Part shown: positions 22,301 through 37,300 of the stretch, piece by piece
Position numbering within the stretch: position 1 is the stretch's first letter
How the letters are laid out: each line of letters begins with the position of its first letter
DNA from: Manduca sexta
Taxonomy: Eukaryota > Arthropoda > Insecta > Lepidoptera > Sphingidae
NCBI RefSeq assembly: GCF_014839805.1
Contig: NC_051140.1
Location: 13,661,826-13,725,825 of the forward strand
DNA: 64,000 bases
Reading direction: 5' to 3'
Notes under the pieces: generated by a model
What the model saw: only the letters and a program-made list of their open reading frames with translations
Database searches by the model: none
What the model was told of the DNA's origin: nothing
Made by a program: the position numbers and the translations under genes

Positions 22301-25300
22301 ATAGCGCGCACGGAGCAGCGTGAGATTTGACAGAATTAAAGTCCATATAGAGGAGGGGATTTTTTTATTTATTTATACATTCATTTTGACATTGCGTTAC
22401 TAAATGAAACCATAAAAATCACCCATTAATAACTAATATTTGCACAAATAATACTGGTTTTAGTTATCTGATTTTTTGATCATTTTGTACTTTAATGCGT
22501 ATACGGCGTGTAATATGTGGGTGTATTTCTGACTGAAAGTATGATGTTGCCGCTGCAACGAATTCTCTTAGAGTAGTAGTAGTGACTTTAGGTCGCGTAA
22601 AATTAGGATTGCTTTTTATTAATATTTATTTTGTTCGAGACTTACACTTTTTTATTTTACATCTACATCTCAAGTAACTTATTGTTAACTGTTATTTCTA
22701 AGTAGATGACTATGTGATTTCATCTAAACGAAACCACATACTCATCTACTCTACATACTACATTTCGCGTTACTAATAACGCTATGTCAAAATGATCCTG
22801 TATATGACTACAAACATATTAAATTGGACAGTCAAATTTCGACCACTGGACGACCAGTAGTCTTTATATAAACCGTAAAAAATAAAAGTATAATTTTTGT
22901 ATCAACGTATTAAAATCTGTATATAGGTATATTTGTGCAAGTATCTGTACCAAGTTGAGTAAAGTTTTGATGTTCTCAGCATATTTGATCAACAACAAAT
23001 ATCGGACGGTAATAGTGGTATGCGTTTAGAAATACTCTTAACTAATCTATATCTATAGATAAATATGTATATGGTGTTGTTCACGGTACCAACCGCGTAT
23101 CAAACATTTCGCGGACTACGCAGAACTTGCGTCCTCTTGGAAGTTTATTGCGCTTACACCAACGAAAATATTTCATTAGTTCAATACACATATGACTCGC
23201 CGCAAGTCCTGCAAGCTTCAAAAGTTGCAGTAGTCGATTGCCGTGACTGCTAACATGGCAAAAATTGTTTGCGGAAGTGGACTTCTGCAAATTTTCTCGC
23301 TAATTTAAACCTCGCTTAAGACATTATAAATGCTAAGTCTGATAATGCCCGGTAAATCACCCCATTGCCTGTGACTTCGACATAAGGAATCCTTAATAAG
23401 TAATAGTAAATCTTCCTTGGTTCTAATCGACATTGACTACGCAGATATGGTAATTAGCATTTATTGATGTGATTTGTGCGTGGAGAGATTTGTATGTGTT
23501 GAATACTTAAACGTGTTATTTATCACCAAAAATACCTGGGAGTTTTACTTGTAAACATTTAACATACCTAACAATTTCTCCTTTTATTTTATAAAAAAAT
23601 GTAGAAAGTTCAAATAAAAATGTGAAAGAAACTAAATTCGTTGTCCTTATTCTGAATTTTTAGCTTTTATTGCGAGTGTCATAGTTTTAAAACGCTGTCT
23701 GTGGAACTTCGTTCTTTTGTTTTATAAAAATTTTTTGCCATCTTTTAATATACTGTGTTATTAAAACAATATTTTGATGAAAATGTTTTATACCTACATG
23801 TTTATTTTTTCTCTTTATTAACTTCTTTTTTTCTATAGTTTTAGCAGGCTTAATGCTTATCTATAAAGTCATTTATTTCATATTACGTCACAATAATTAG
23901 GCAAAGCCAAACGCAAAAATTTCTGACACAGCAAAATAAACACAATTATTGAACAGACTTTAACTGAAATAAGATGGCTATGGATAATTACTATAGACAT
24001 TAATATCTTTGTTATTTGAGGAAATTAGTCTGTTTACTTAATAACTTCGAGCTTCCAAAAGTAGGGTAATTGAGTCATTCCCGTAACTAGTTGTACAATG
24101 CCTTATATCTCTGCGGTTGGTCGTAAATTTTGTTAGTCCCTACTTGGATGAGGCAGTAATGATAAGGCACGGTAATCTTATGTCTAGTTGTATTAATAGT
24201 AATCATTATATAAAAATATTAAGATTTATAAATATAATAGTTAGATGTGATAAATGTTTATGTAGATTATAACAATAATATTGAGTTCTCATTCATTGCT
24301 TTTTTTTAAGTTTTAAGAATTCATTGTATTTTTTACCTAGAGCAGTTTCAAAGATTTCAAACAGTTTCGTTTATATGTCAGTCTGTTTATAACATGTAAA
24401 TATACGAAAAAATTTCAAGATGTTTTGTATAAGGGTATTTACTGAATATATTGTATCATAAACAACATACAATTACATATACAGCAATTATCGACTTAAT
24501 GATTTTAAAAAACATGTCTTTAAGTAAAAACTGAACTATTGGTGACAAAATATCGTATAAATGTTGAAAAATATGAAATAATGACATGTTTGACGCCAAG
24601 AAAGGAATCTGTGTAGCTCAAACATGCGTAAACGTAAGTAATAAGGTTACATACCTCGCCTTAAGCAACTCCACTGCGATCCCCAAGCCTCTGTATTCGG
24701 GCGCGACGGAGAGTCCTGCCCCCATCAGATATTCATTCACGTCGTATTTATCATAAATCGCTGTCACTTTCATTGCCTCGCTGAACATTCGCAGCGATAA
24801 TAAACCGGCCTTGGTCTTCGGCTGGGGACCGATCATTATTTTACACTTAATTCATTTTAAACCTCATTATGAATTACCATCGTAGAAAAATGAAAAAGCG
24901 GCAATAACCTAGTTGGAAGTGGAATGGACTGCCGAGACATATGTCCGCAGGTTCAAAACCTGAGGGCACGCACATCCGACGTTTTTGTAAGTTATGTGTG
25001 TAATGCTTATCAATTATCGTTAGCTTTAACGGTGAAGGAAATCATCGCGAGAAAACCTGTATACCTGAGAAGTTCTCTATAAGAATTTTGAGGAAATGTG
25101 AAGTCTGCCAATCCGCACTAGGCCAGCGTGGTGGACTAAGTCGCTCTCTGTAATAGAAGAGGTCCGTGCCCAGCAGTGGAACAGTATATAATGCTGATAT
25201 TTTTGTTATTATTATAGATAAATAAGGTGTATTCGGCTAAGTTCGGATATTATAACGCAAAAATATCGTGACATTATGGTTATTTTTTAGTTTTAGCCAT

Positions 25301-28300
25301 ATAAGCTACGCCGTTAATTTTGCGCCGCTCTAATTACCGCATTTGATAGTACGACCAAAAACATGTGTGCTATTTGCACTGGAACAAAAAAGGTGGATTT
25401 CTCTCTTCTTAATACTGATCTGAACTCTCGTTTTGTGGATCTTTCATAAAAACTTTAGAAAGTAGTCCGAACTTATTCAGCGAAAGTCCGAACCTTTTTT
25501 TAAGCCTTAAATGTCTTTTTTTTAAGCTCATAAGGAGAATTGAAAGATAATATAATTATCTTTCAATTTGAAGTATAGAATGCAGCTATAATTTAAATAT
25601 TTTATAAGAAAAAAAAAATAGTTTCAAACCACCTTTTAACTCATCAAAAAACCGTCCGAACTGAGCCAAATGCATCTCACGATTCGAATTATCAATAGCT
25701 AGTCTACTTTTGCAATAATAATGCTTTAATATTATCTAAAGAAAAAATCTAGTCTCAGGTTGGCAAACTGTATAATGTGATGTCTAATGGACGCAAACTA
25801 GGTCGACATCGAATAGGTAAAGACGAGGGAATAAATGGGAATTGATCCAGGTGTATTTATTATCGCGGAGGTAATGGAACCTGATAAAACTGAAGATGTA
25901 ATTTCATACTAGATGGACCGAAAATTTACATATCGGGATATTAAGGTAGCATTTTTATTAAATATAAACTATATTGCTATTGTTAATCTCGTAAAATTTT
26001 AAATAATATGTAAGATATTGGTATAGTTTAAGCTGTTGGTTCACGTGTCACGTGATTGCAAACACTACAATGTAACAACGGGTCTTAACTACAAAGGAAG
26101 TGTGTTTAGGTAAAAGAATATACTCTTTACAATAATATGTTGCTAATGAGTGCAATTTGCCTCCAACTGTACGTACGCCCACAGTTTTACTGCAAAAAGT
26201 CTATTTCGTTTAGTTGCTCACGCTACACGATTTCACTAAACGTGAATAGAATGCGATAAGTCAACACTAATGAACTTAGTTGTTACTGGACAGTTTTAAC
26301 ATGTGTTAAGCAAATGTTTACAATTTCAGCATTTTATGTACTTACAAAATCTATGCTTCTGAGCGGTTGGGCGATCGGAGTTGTAAGACCGAAATTAATA
26401 ACCTTTATTAAAGGTACAAGGAAAACAATCGTCTTTACCGGGTTGTGGTCGACAAAGCGGTCTTTATCCTGTGGCAGGCACATGTTTACGGCGACGAGCG
26501 TACGGCCGGAACCATCCCCTTCAGCGAGGAAGCATGCCACGCTCATTTTCTGTCTAATGATTGATGTCAGTAGCACACGGTACTCTTGTACCGCTTCCAA
26601 GTTCTGTGCCGTACCTATCGACATCAGATTACATTGATTATTCATTTGCCACTAATGCCGTCCTGTAATTGACACATGTCGAATCCATAACGCATTCTGA
26701 TTCAAAATGTTATTAATTTTACTCATTAGTCTCATGAGTTCAATAGTTTTGTTCGTGTATTATATTGATATTAGATGTTATAGCTAATATCAATATTCAT
26801 TGTTCTGAATAGTATAATATAGTAAGATGTTTTTAAAACAACCTCTGCAAGGATTCTCATAGCCATTAACTTTTTTTTAGAGTTTACTCTTGAAAAATAA
26901 ATTGTATCTAATGAGTAAAAGAAGTAACTAAAAATATTAATATGTTTTTGCACTACAACACAAATAAATACCAAAAACATGATGGGTATCATTAGGAACC
27001 AAGCTTTCTTTAGTCACACAATCTTATAAGTAAATAACACAAATACTTCAGCTCTCTTTTTGTCGAAAAGCTTTATACTTTATAGTTAGAACGTGCTAGT
27101 CAGCTTTCAACTTTCTTTTTAACAAAACACAACCAACTCTAATCCAGTTTGTAAATCTAATTGATCTGTATAAATACTGCGTTAATACTATTTCAAATAA
27201 AGCCGAAAATGGCTGTCCGATTTATAGCGAGCAATTGGGTCAGAAAAATTTGCATACGAATCAGGCTGGCTTTCGAAGCAATTTTTTTGGTCACAGTACG
27301 TTGTTAGGTAAACTTTGAAATTTCAAAAGTGTCGTATGTGGATTTGGAAAAGTCTCTGATTTATTCATTTTATTTTTTTTGTCGCGATTCTTTCTTAATT
27401 TAATGACGGTACCATAGAGGGCTTATATTCCTTATGTATATATGATTTCTAAAGGATCACGTTTTCGTAATTCTTGACGTGTGATTTGACATTTGCACAA
27501 AACCGCTCAATGCTTCAGTTAGTTAGGTATATGTTTTACTTGGTTGATTTAGTATTTTAATTTGTATTTGTTTCGCAATTGTGATAACATAATAAACTGT
27601 GTAGGATTTAAGCTGTCCGTATCGCTTAGAACGAAAAACATTTTTACGACCAAAGATGACTGTAAAAATGATACATTTCATTAAGCTTGTAATAAACTAA
27701 ACGAGCATTTGTTTTGTTTTACACATTAGGCCACTACATTTTAAACAAGTCGTTTGTTCGTGATATTTTAATGTAGATGTAAATTGCGTAGACATTTTTG
27801 TTTCATATTCAAGGAATAGCCTTACCAGCTGTCGCCCACCATACATCTTCTCGTATGTAATTGCCTAACATGAACTCAACAGCGGTGCTCCACATAGATT
27901 CCGGAATATCTTCTACCTCAAATTGTAGAGTTCTGCCATCTTCCACAATACGTTCAAAATGACTCCACACTTTGGGATACTCCCGGGCCGACATCGCTTT
28001 ATATCGCTAGTGCAAAGTCGCGCGGACGCTTTCAACACTTTAAATTTAAAATGACTTCTGAGGCTCTAAACGGGTGACTTGAGACTGAAACGTATTCAAG
28101 ATGTGGTTCTTTTGGTTGAATTATCTATATTGTGATACAGCTACCTGCGACGGATTGAATAACAATTAAACAGGGTGATCATAAAAGTTCTGTCTGTTCT
28201 TTTTATTGTTGTTCGTATTAGTATTTTCATCGTTTAAGTGCTAAAGTAAAATATATAAATTAAGTAAAATGTAAAAATTTTAATTAAACTTTTTATCATA

Positions 28301-31300
28301 TTATCGTAAGATATTAAAATGTTGAGCTCAGCCTACTCCATTCCCAACAGTATCTCACAAAAACAACTCGCGTAATTAAATGTAAATGATTTACAAGAGA
28401 AATTCAGACCAAAGAAAATAATTAACAAGTGCTTAGATTAGTTACAATACAAATTTAAGACGGCTAATGTTGAAAATGTTTGCCGAGGGCCTACAATCTC
28501 TCGTTAGTGGTACAACGTTAATCTTTGTAAATTGTGGTGAAATAATTACTTGGATTGAATCCCACTGTATATTGTCGCTGGTCGCAAATAGGTCAATGCA
28601 GCGTGTTGTGATCCATGTAAACGATACTCATAGTTATAATTGTGGCCGTCATTAAGTTGCAGACACATTTGTTTCCAGACTTTAATATGAAACATGTTAA
28701 GGATCCCTTTGTACAATTTTATGCTGACAAAATGCGTATGTATGCATTCTGTTTTCAATTTTCTTTGTACTGAATATCTACATTGCAGCTCATCTAGAGT
28801 TTAGACTAACTGAATCTTATGTTTACTTCATTAAAATTATTAAAGGGTTATTTTTCAAAGGACAAAATATGTTTCTGTGCTTAGATCACATTGATTTGTG
28901 TGTGTGTGTGTGTGTGTATGTGTGTATTTTTATTATGATGCGCTAAGTCTGTCGCTTGCATGTGTTTTTTAGGGATTTATATAATTTTGTCTATTGTTAT
29001 TGTACCTATGCTATATACTATATTATAATATAAATTCTATCGATATAGGTAGACGAGTTTAGCGCGATCTCTTTTCCTGATGAATATATAATCATTTGCT
29101 ATATATAATATATAGATAAGGCAAGCAACATCGAAATTTGAAAGGTGTGTTACTGGGTATCCTGATACCTACTACGGCTAACCATTCGACTCTTGCTATG
29201 TCCTACATATTGCTTTATACTAACTACGTATAAGACAATAAGTACGTAATAGACTTGAATTTTACTTTGGTGTAAATACTATTGTTGTTCAACTTATAAC
29301 TTCCCCTTAAATTAAATTAAATTTTGGAATGTTTCAGTTCGATATTTTCAAAAGAAATATACAACAAATAATAAATTGATCGAGGAAATAATGAAGACCT
29401 ATAACATTGTTTCATACCAATGACATACCGTAAATAAATCCGTTTGAATATTTCGGTAGCGCGCAAATTCTAGGAATATTAACGTACCGCTTCGCTCTTT
29501 GTTTGTCGAAACGTGTTTATGTTGAAATTGTAAACTACCATTATAGTAATGTAGTAACATTTTCAAGCTTGCTTTGTAACTGTGTTAAACAAAGGGTTTG
29601 CAGTTTTCAGGTTGTAATTCGCATGGCACTATTGTTTTAGTTTTCTACTGTAGCGCCTGTTAATTTTGTTTCAAACCGTTTCTGCGTTTTGCTTATTATT
29701 TTTGACAGGGATATCTTTAGTATATTGTTCAGTATTTTAAAATAACTTGCTTGGTATTTTTTTAAATAAATAAAGCTGCTTATGCATATGGACAGGGTAA
29801 CTCAAAAATATTATACCTGAATCAGAAAGTTAATCGTCGGAAAATCTGATTGCCATTTACCTGAATGTTTTTATTTTTAGCAATTCTCTGATACAATTGA
29901 ATAACATAACACATATGATTACTTATTTAAACGGATTTTCGCATATAAGAGAATAAGTAAAGTTTGAATATATATAATACGTATTGTTATCTATGAACTC
30001 AACAATTTTTTGTCTAACCGACTGGCCCTGATTCGAAACCTCAGTGACCATATTATGCACATAGAGATTCATGGATAGTCGAAGGAATATTATACCGCCG
30101 CAAGACTCACACCACCTCTCGGTAAACTATGATGGAATTCACCATTATCAATTCATATCTTACTTCAGTATGGGCTCGGCACAATACAACTTTTTATGCA
30201 TATTGTAGCATGGATCTGACATACGTTGTTACGACTGACCGCCTACCAGGCGCCAACTCTCACTAAGGGTGCTAATCTCGAACAATGTTTTTATACATCT
30301 ACAAAATAACCCTCAATCTTTTTTAATGATTGCTGTTTCAATAAGAAAAAGAGCTCTTGTACATTTACTACTAACTGCGAATTTCTTTAAGTCAACAAAG
30401 CATGATTATCGCTGAGCGTAAACTTATGTATTGTGTTATATATACACAAACTATGAGTTGGTTTATCCGTGCCACCCTCGCGAAACATCTGTACTTGCTT
30501 TGTACCGCAAATACAAGGCAAAGTTGTGGAACCCACGTAGGTCCCTCACACAAACTTCAATCTGACCGTTTATTTGTGCATTACTTGAATTTGTTCATGG
30601 CTGTGAGGAACGGAAAACATGTGACAGCGGATTCACAAATTTGTATTGAAAACAAAATAGAACGGGAGTTTGAAAATAAGCAGCGCAGACTATAAAATGG
30701 ACTACGAGGGATGTAAAGTTTTGTTTCTTAACAAAACATAAATTTCTTTATTTAATTTAAAAATGAAACTGAACATGAATAACATACTACAAAGCATTTC
30801 CCCAGTTGATATCATTCGTTATGGAAATGACAATGAAATATGCAAATAAAAACAGTTTTATTATTTTCCATTGTTAACTTAACGAAAAACTAATAATTAA
30901 ATATTAGTTTTACTATGTATGCTAACTTTTAACTACGACTCTATTCACATAAACTCTCGGTACATGACGGTATTACAAATTTACCACGTAAGGAATGAAC
31001 ATCGTATACCATATAGCAGACAAGCATATATTATCTAAGATCTCATCTAATCGATTTCAATTGAACTTATCGTTAATTTTATTAGATAAGCTTCTGAGTT
31101 GTGACAGTCGACTAAATTAACTGCGTGATTTTGCATGATTCATCAACATATTATGTCATATAAATAGGATCAATAAATTCGTAAAATTATTTGCAAATTG
31201 CAATACAACTCACATTAGTTACATGCAATTGGCTAGGTGAAAAAAGTATTATAGGGTATTGCCTGCTGAAGTCACGCAAAAGCTATTTATAGGTATTTTT

Positions 31301-34300
31301 TACTATAACTATACTTATATTATACATGTATATTATGTCCAATATCTTAAAAAATCGCCATAAAGTGATGCTTTGAAGTTCTGGATCTCATCGTAATGTC
31401 TTATTCAGTGCGTTTTCATTGAACATTAACTGATCCTCTTATTAACTTGCTAACTTTACACTAGTTATAATATAAAACTAAATATTAGCCTCTCTTAATT
31501 TCCTTTCTTACCAGAAGAACCTTGGCAAATAACCAAATGGGTCTTCATGTTATGTGATTCCACGACCTCAGAAGAATTGTGAGTGCATTACTAACCTTCA
31601 AAAAAAGAAATATATTTTGGATTTTAGCAATATCTCTGACTATGGAAGTTTACGAAATCATTGTTACTTTATGTAGCTTTTCCGTGAGAGTAGTATTAAT
31701 ATAGATGAGAATCTGATTGCATCGTGGCTCTGTCCGAATATAGAGTGCAAGATATTTATTATAATATTTGAGTGTTAATTTTGAGTTTATTAGGTTTATT
31801 TATAATAAATGTATAAGTCCATTATGCTATCATGTAAGTTATAAAAGCGAACTCTGTTATTAATAATCGATTTAACAATACTCTACTTCTAGCAGTATTC
31901 ATTGTCACGCCTTACGAATGTGAAAGAGGCAAAAGAGGTGTTTTTTTTTATAATGATTTCTTATGTTTACGCGAATATTAAACATTGAAATAAAAACTAT
32001 TTAACGGATTTTATCGCGGTTTTTTTTATATTATTATTTTCTCCCGACGTTTCGAAGACTGCAGCCTTGATGGTCACGGGCGGGACTGGCAGCCGGTCTT
32101 TTGGGATCCGATTTAAATAAATGTAGAACAGGATCCCAGGCTTGTGCAAGCTTCCAACCATCTTCCCTATTGAAATTTGGCTGCCAGACCTCAAGACACT
32201 GAGAGCTCATTCTGCGTAGATCGACCGTCAACGGCTAAAATTTAAAAAAGTTGTGTATTTGAAAAATGTAGGTAGATATTGTAACTTTGACTTTACGGAT
32301 GAACAACACCTCAGTCCCCCCAGTGACCATGAAGGCTGCAAAGTCTTCGAAACGTCGGGAGAAAATAATAATATAAAAAAAAACGCGATAAAATCCGTTA
32401 AATAGTTTTTATATCGAGGTGTTTTTTTTTGCTTTGAATGAGAGACGAGACGAGCTTGCTATTCGCTTGACCACTTTTTAATTTCATATACCTTCCCCAG
32501 GTTCAGTGGTCGAGTCCTGGAGAGGACATGCTCGGCGCTGGACGGGCGGCGCGTGGCGGTGCTGCTGGTGTGCGGCGGTGGCGACGCGAGCTCGGCTGTC
32601 GTGACAGCGGCCGCGCGCGCCGGCGTGCCAGTCATGCGCACTTCTCCCTCGCATCTGCATCTCTCTTATACAATAGCTAACGTTAGTATATTTTTTATAC
32701 ATTCAAAGTCACTCCACTGCAGTTAATGGTAAGTGGCGTCTAGACAGAGGATCGACTGACAAAAGACTGAATTTCCTGGCCGGGTACAAATATTCTACCA
32801 CTCGCAAGGAAAAACATACTACATTTTCAATCAATTAAATTAAAATATAATCAAGTATTTTAGTCATTTTTATTACAGAATAATATATCACCGCCGTTGC
32901 TTATTTTATTACAATTTAACCTATTTTAAAAATTATATAAAACTTAAATAATTGTTATTCACTTTGATAATTACGCATCTCCTAAATTCAAACCTACTTA
33001 TTTCTTTGAACAGGACCCGACTCTTAATTCAGCGGAATTTAAACATTATATAATATTAATCATAATGAAAGTGTAACTCGTGAAGTTGAATCGCAAAATT
33101 GTATCACCGTAAAGTGAAAGTAAAAAATTCGGTCATCATTCATCACCGGCATCTAGACATGACACAATCACGTGGGTTGACACAACGTTGATTACTGATG
33201 GGAGCACACTTCGTTCAGCGATGTCGTTTTTGCATTTTCTCAATTACCATCAAGTTTAGCACACTCACTTCGTCTCGGCAGTAATAGAAAAAAAACTAGT
33301 GCGGGTAAAACTTACACAATGAGTTTTCCTTACCCCGAATAACATAGATCACTCACGACGTACACAACGATAAGTTTTGCACGACTAGAGATGTAAAAGG
33401 AAAATTGAAGTATTTTATACAAATAGGTACTTGTTATTTGTGATGAAGGCATCCACTAAAAAATCAAACGGAATAAGAGAAACTATAAATATAACTATGT
33501 TTTAAAAAATAACCCGGCAATTTGGCTGTCACAATAACCAATTATGAAACAAGTATGAATAAAATTAAGAAATACTACAAAATTTATCGTTTTTAATTGA
33601 AATATATGAGGTATTTTGAAACTATAATACATTTTCAGTCGATAACGTAGAAAAGGTCGAGAAAGGTCTTTATGACACAAATCTCATTTTAAAGCCACAT
33701 AAATCAAGAAATGTGGAGCCTGTCATGCACTAAAAGAGTAGAACAAATAAACACTTCCATCGATAAGCTTATTTTAAAATGTGGAACAAAGGATGGACCT
33801 CGAAGATTAATGATAGATAAAGTTTCTCTCTACAATAATATTACACCTTCAATAGATCTTCATAATTTCTTCTGAAAGGTTTTGATGAACATCATATTGT
33901 TTACCTGATATTTTTTTCTATGTTTTGGAAATACTTCTTCAGTTTCGTTTTTACATAAATTTACAGACTTATAACAATTTATTATAATCTAATTTTGCCT
34001 CCAACAATAATGAAAACCATTTCGGTTGCTGTTAACATATTTTTATTTTACGTATATAGGTCATAAAGGGACACTGCTGTAAAATAAAAACAAATCACAA
34101 AATGATAATTTAAGTAGATAATATTTTTTTATATAATTAGTAATAAAAGTTTAAAAATAGAATGAAAAGAACTAACGACCATTTTATCAATGTTTACTGC
34201 AAAAATTTCTATTTTTATTTAATATATAACGCAGACACCCAATTTATTTGAAATCGACGTGGCAAAATATTTAAATCTACGGTAACACAAAATGTACGTT

Positions 34301-37300
34301 TTGACATAAATATCATGATAGTTTTAACAAATTTCATTAATTTCTTATGTAAGGCCCGCTGTCGTTTAGCTTACATTTTAATTTAAAAATATTGTCGACA
34401 ATCATGCACTGGAAAATAATTTATGTAACGTTTGAAGAGCTAGTTAAATTAAATTCTCTAATTTATAATTTAATTTCGTTAACACCATTTTGAATGTTGT
34501 GCAGTGCAAGCGACTTAAATACATACTTTGGCTTGGAAATGTGCTAGACAGCGTATGGAAATTTGTTCAACCCTCGCCTCGCTTATGTGTTGTCGGATTG
34601 TAGTTGACATTTACTTTTCTATTTGCGGTTTTTTTACATCGCCGCTGTGAATATTCAAATTATCTTCGTGTGTACAAAACATTCTATTTAATACTTGAAA
34701 ATTAAGTCATTTTTACTTATAACAAACTTGTAACAGGCCGATGTTTTTACATTATAGATAAGTATTGAAAAAAAAATGTTATTAGGGTTTTTATAGAGCA
34801 ACAGAAGCCAAACCTAAAAGTGTTATTCTAAAATTTTTGTCTACCTATATGTTTGTACACTGACCACGCAAAACGACTGCAAAGAATTTAATACAGTTTT
34901 AACCGATGTATTAATAAGAGGTCTAACTTAAAATATAGGGTCCATCATATCCCGGGAAAATATAAAGCGGAACTTTTAACCCGGAAGAACTTGTTCATGT
35001 GGACGGAACTGAGAACAAAAGCTATAAAATATTAATTTGATATTATTATAAAATAATATGATATTTTATAAATTGTGACCACTCTAACCTTAAGGGGTTA
35101 GAATGGACATGAAGGTATAACCTTTCTTTGGGAAGGTACCTTTGTTGTTTTATTTTGTCCCTTATCACCGTCAAAGCTGATCACCTGTGACAGAAATAAA
35201 TATAGAAAAATTAGGGTGTGCTGTACGTCTTCCCTTACAAGAATACATTCCTAGATACTCAATTAACAAAATAAAAACATGTACACAATTTGAGTATAAT
35301 TGTAAAATACAATTACAAAATACGCCAATCTTCCTCATGATTTAGGATCCACAAAACATGCTGAAACACCGAATTATCGCGTCAAAAGACAGAGTTTACA
35401 CATAAACCTAACAAACAAGTAACAAATACGTGACACAAATAAGTTTTTATGAGGTGCATAATATTTTGGAAAGTGAGACATTTCTTCTTGCGAAAACTTT
35501 TTGTTTGGGGTGAAATATTTTTCCAGTAATCCTTTTGAAGAGAGGTGCGGTGAGGGTGGTTCTGAATTATAGTCATTTATTACCCACTTTTGTGCCGATT
35601 ACGACTTGACGTATACAAATGTCCACTTAGAGGATACTGATCAGTGCACGTTGATTACAAACGGATTATAAATCCACCTGGAATTACTTTTGCTCTATGA
35701 TTTTATTATACTTAACTGTACTTTCTTGCCAATGTTTACATATAATTTCATTTACAGGAAATGCTTCCTTTGGAGATTCGACTTGAAATTACAGCACGCG
35801 AGACTTTACACGCACTTAGGTAGGCTTAATGCAGTTCATTATGTACTATATTCAGTTGATTGAAAACTATAGTAAATAATTATAATAATAATAATATGAA
35901 ACTTATCCTAGACAATTTTTCAGGGCAACTCTACTACATACACACTGGCATAGTTTCACATTACTTGCTGAAGAAAATATACATTCAACTTTATCTTTAC
36001 GAAAAGATCTTTCATCTATTCTAACCACACAACCGCTTAATCCAAAATGGCTGTCGCTTCCCTCAAAGTATTCGCGTCATGTTCTTTTCAGGTAAAATAT
36101 ATATACGATATTGTGTACTATAATACAATAAAAAATATCACTTACTGTAAATTGTTATCTGTTTGTGTGCAGACGACTCGCAGAAATTTCAAGGCTTACC
36201 CGAGGCGTCGTCGTGTTGATATGTGACATCCATTACGCTAAGCTCGTTACAGATGAGGCTAAGCGTCTCAATATGCTTGACGGCCATTTTTTCTGGCTGT
36301 GGATTGACGCTTCAAAGGATGTTGACATCTTTGGTAACATTAACAATAAAACGCAATATAGTAGTGATAATAGTTCAAGTTTTGAAACCTGGAGAGAAAG
36401 CAAGGCTCTTGTAGATGAACATTTTGAACGCAGTAAACGAGATGATACAGACAATAATACGATAATGGATTCGAAGGACATGCAAGAGTGGGAAAGGAAT
36501 ATTGATAATTTTAAAAATATAGATTCTGTTAAAGAATATGTAAAAAATAGTTCAATAAGCTCGGTTTTTCGTCGTATAAGTAGGGATATAAATAAATCAG
36601 AAGCGCACAGTATTAACAACAAATTATTAAGTATGAATAATAGTAAATCTTACGATAGTACTCATAGTGTTAGGGTGGAAAGTGTAAATTATTATAATGT
36701 AAATAAAAAAGGCGTTGAAAGTTCTAAAATCGAAAACAATTCAATTGTAAAGGAGTCAGTATCCTTTTTTAATAAAAGTAATGGTAGAAGTATTAGTTAT
36801 AGAGAAATGAAAAATGAATCTTTTAATAAGTATGTAAATAGCATACACTTAGATAATTCGAGTGTAGATAAAAACATATTATTGGAACGAGAAACCACAA
36901 GTAGTAATTATAAAAAAATATATGATAAAGATAATTTATTATTATCGAGTGATATTAGAGATTTCTTAATGAATCCCACGGTGCATACGTCTACAATGCA
37001 TAATCTAAGAGATAATATTGAAAAAAGGACCGATAGATTTATGACAAAAGGGCATACAGAGAGCGTAAAAGAGGATATAAGAAATAATGTAACTGTGATC
37101 TTCAATAGTCTTCCTGTCGGACTATTAGTGCTGCATCCGCAACCTATGAAAATCGGTACGTGAAAAATGGCTTAATCCGAAATTGAGGGTAGACTAAATT
37201 TACGTTATATACTATATTATATATTATGTTTTAGATATGACGTTTGTCCAAGCAGCAGTGCGTTTAGCAACAGGTGCTTTAAAACGGGTGTTGCACGCTT

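Larger units (their letters stand above)
19379..32500 (+). other. Nmdar2 intron 1 (13.1 kb), host of an antisense gene
   Basis: Contains the acetyltransferase gene on the minus strand (21635-27994), a MITE (22378-22800), a SINE (about 24895-25215), a TIR-bearing element (25226-25680), a (TG)n run (28897-28927) and a foldback element (31990-32412). I recognise nothing in 19464-21634 or 28000-31900 beyond that. Confidence 0.75.

Noticed and set aside
30402..30695. 97-codon plus-strand open frame
   Set aside because: No domain, no Kozak or splice support, composition like the surrounding intron.
36334..37108. Intron within exon 5 using acceptor cttcaatag
   Set aside because: Removing 775 bases breaks the reading frame and soon meets a stop. 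Only the alternative acceptor at 37059 keeps the frame, and it is weak.
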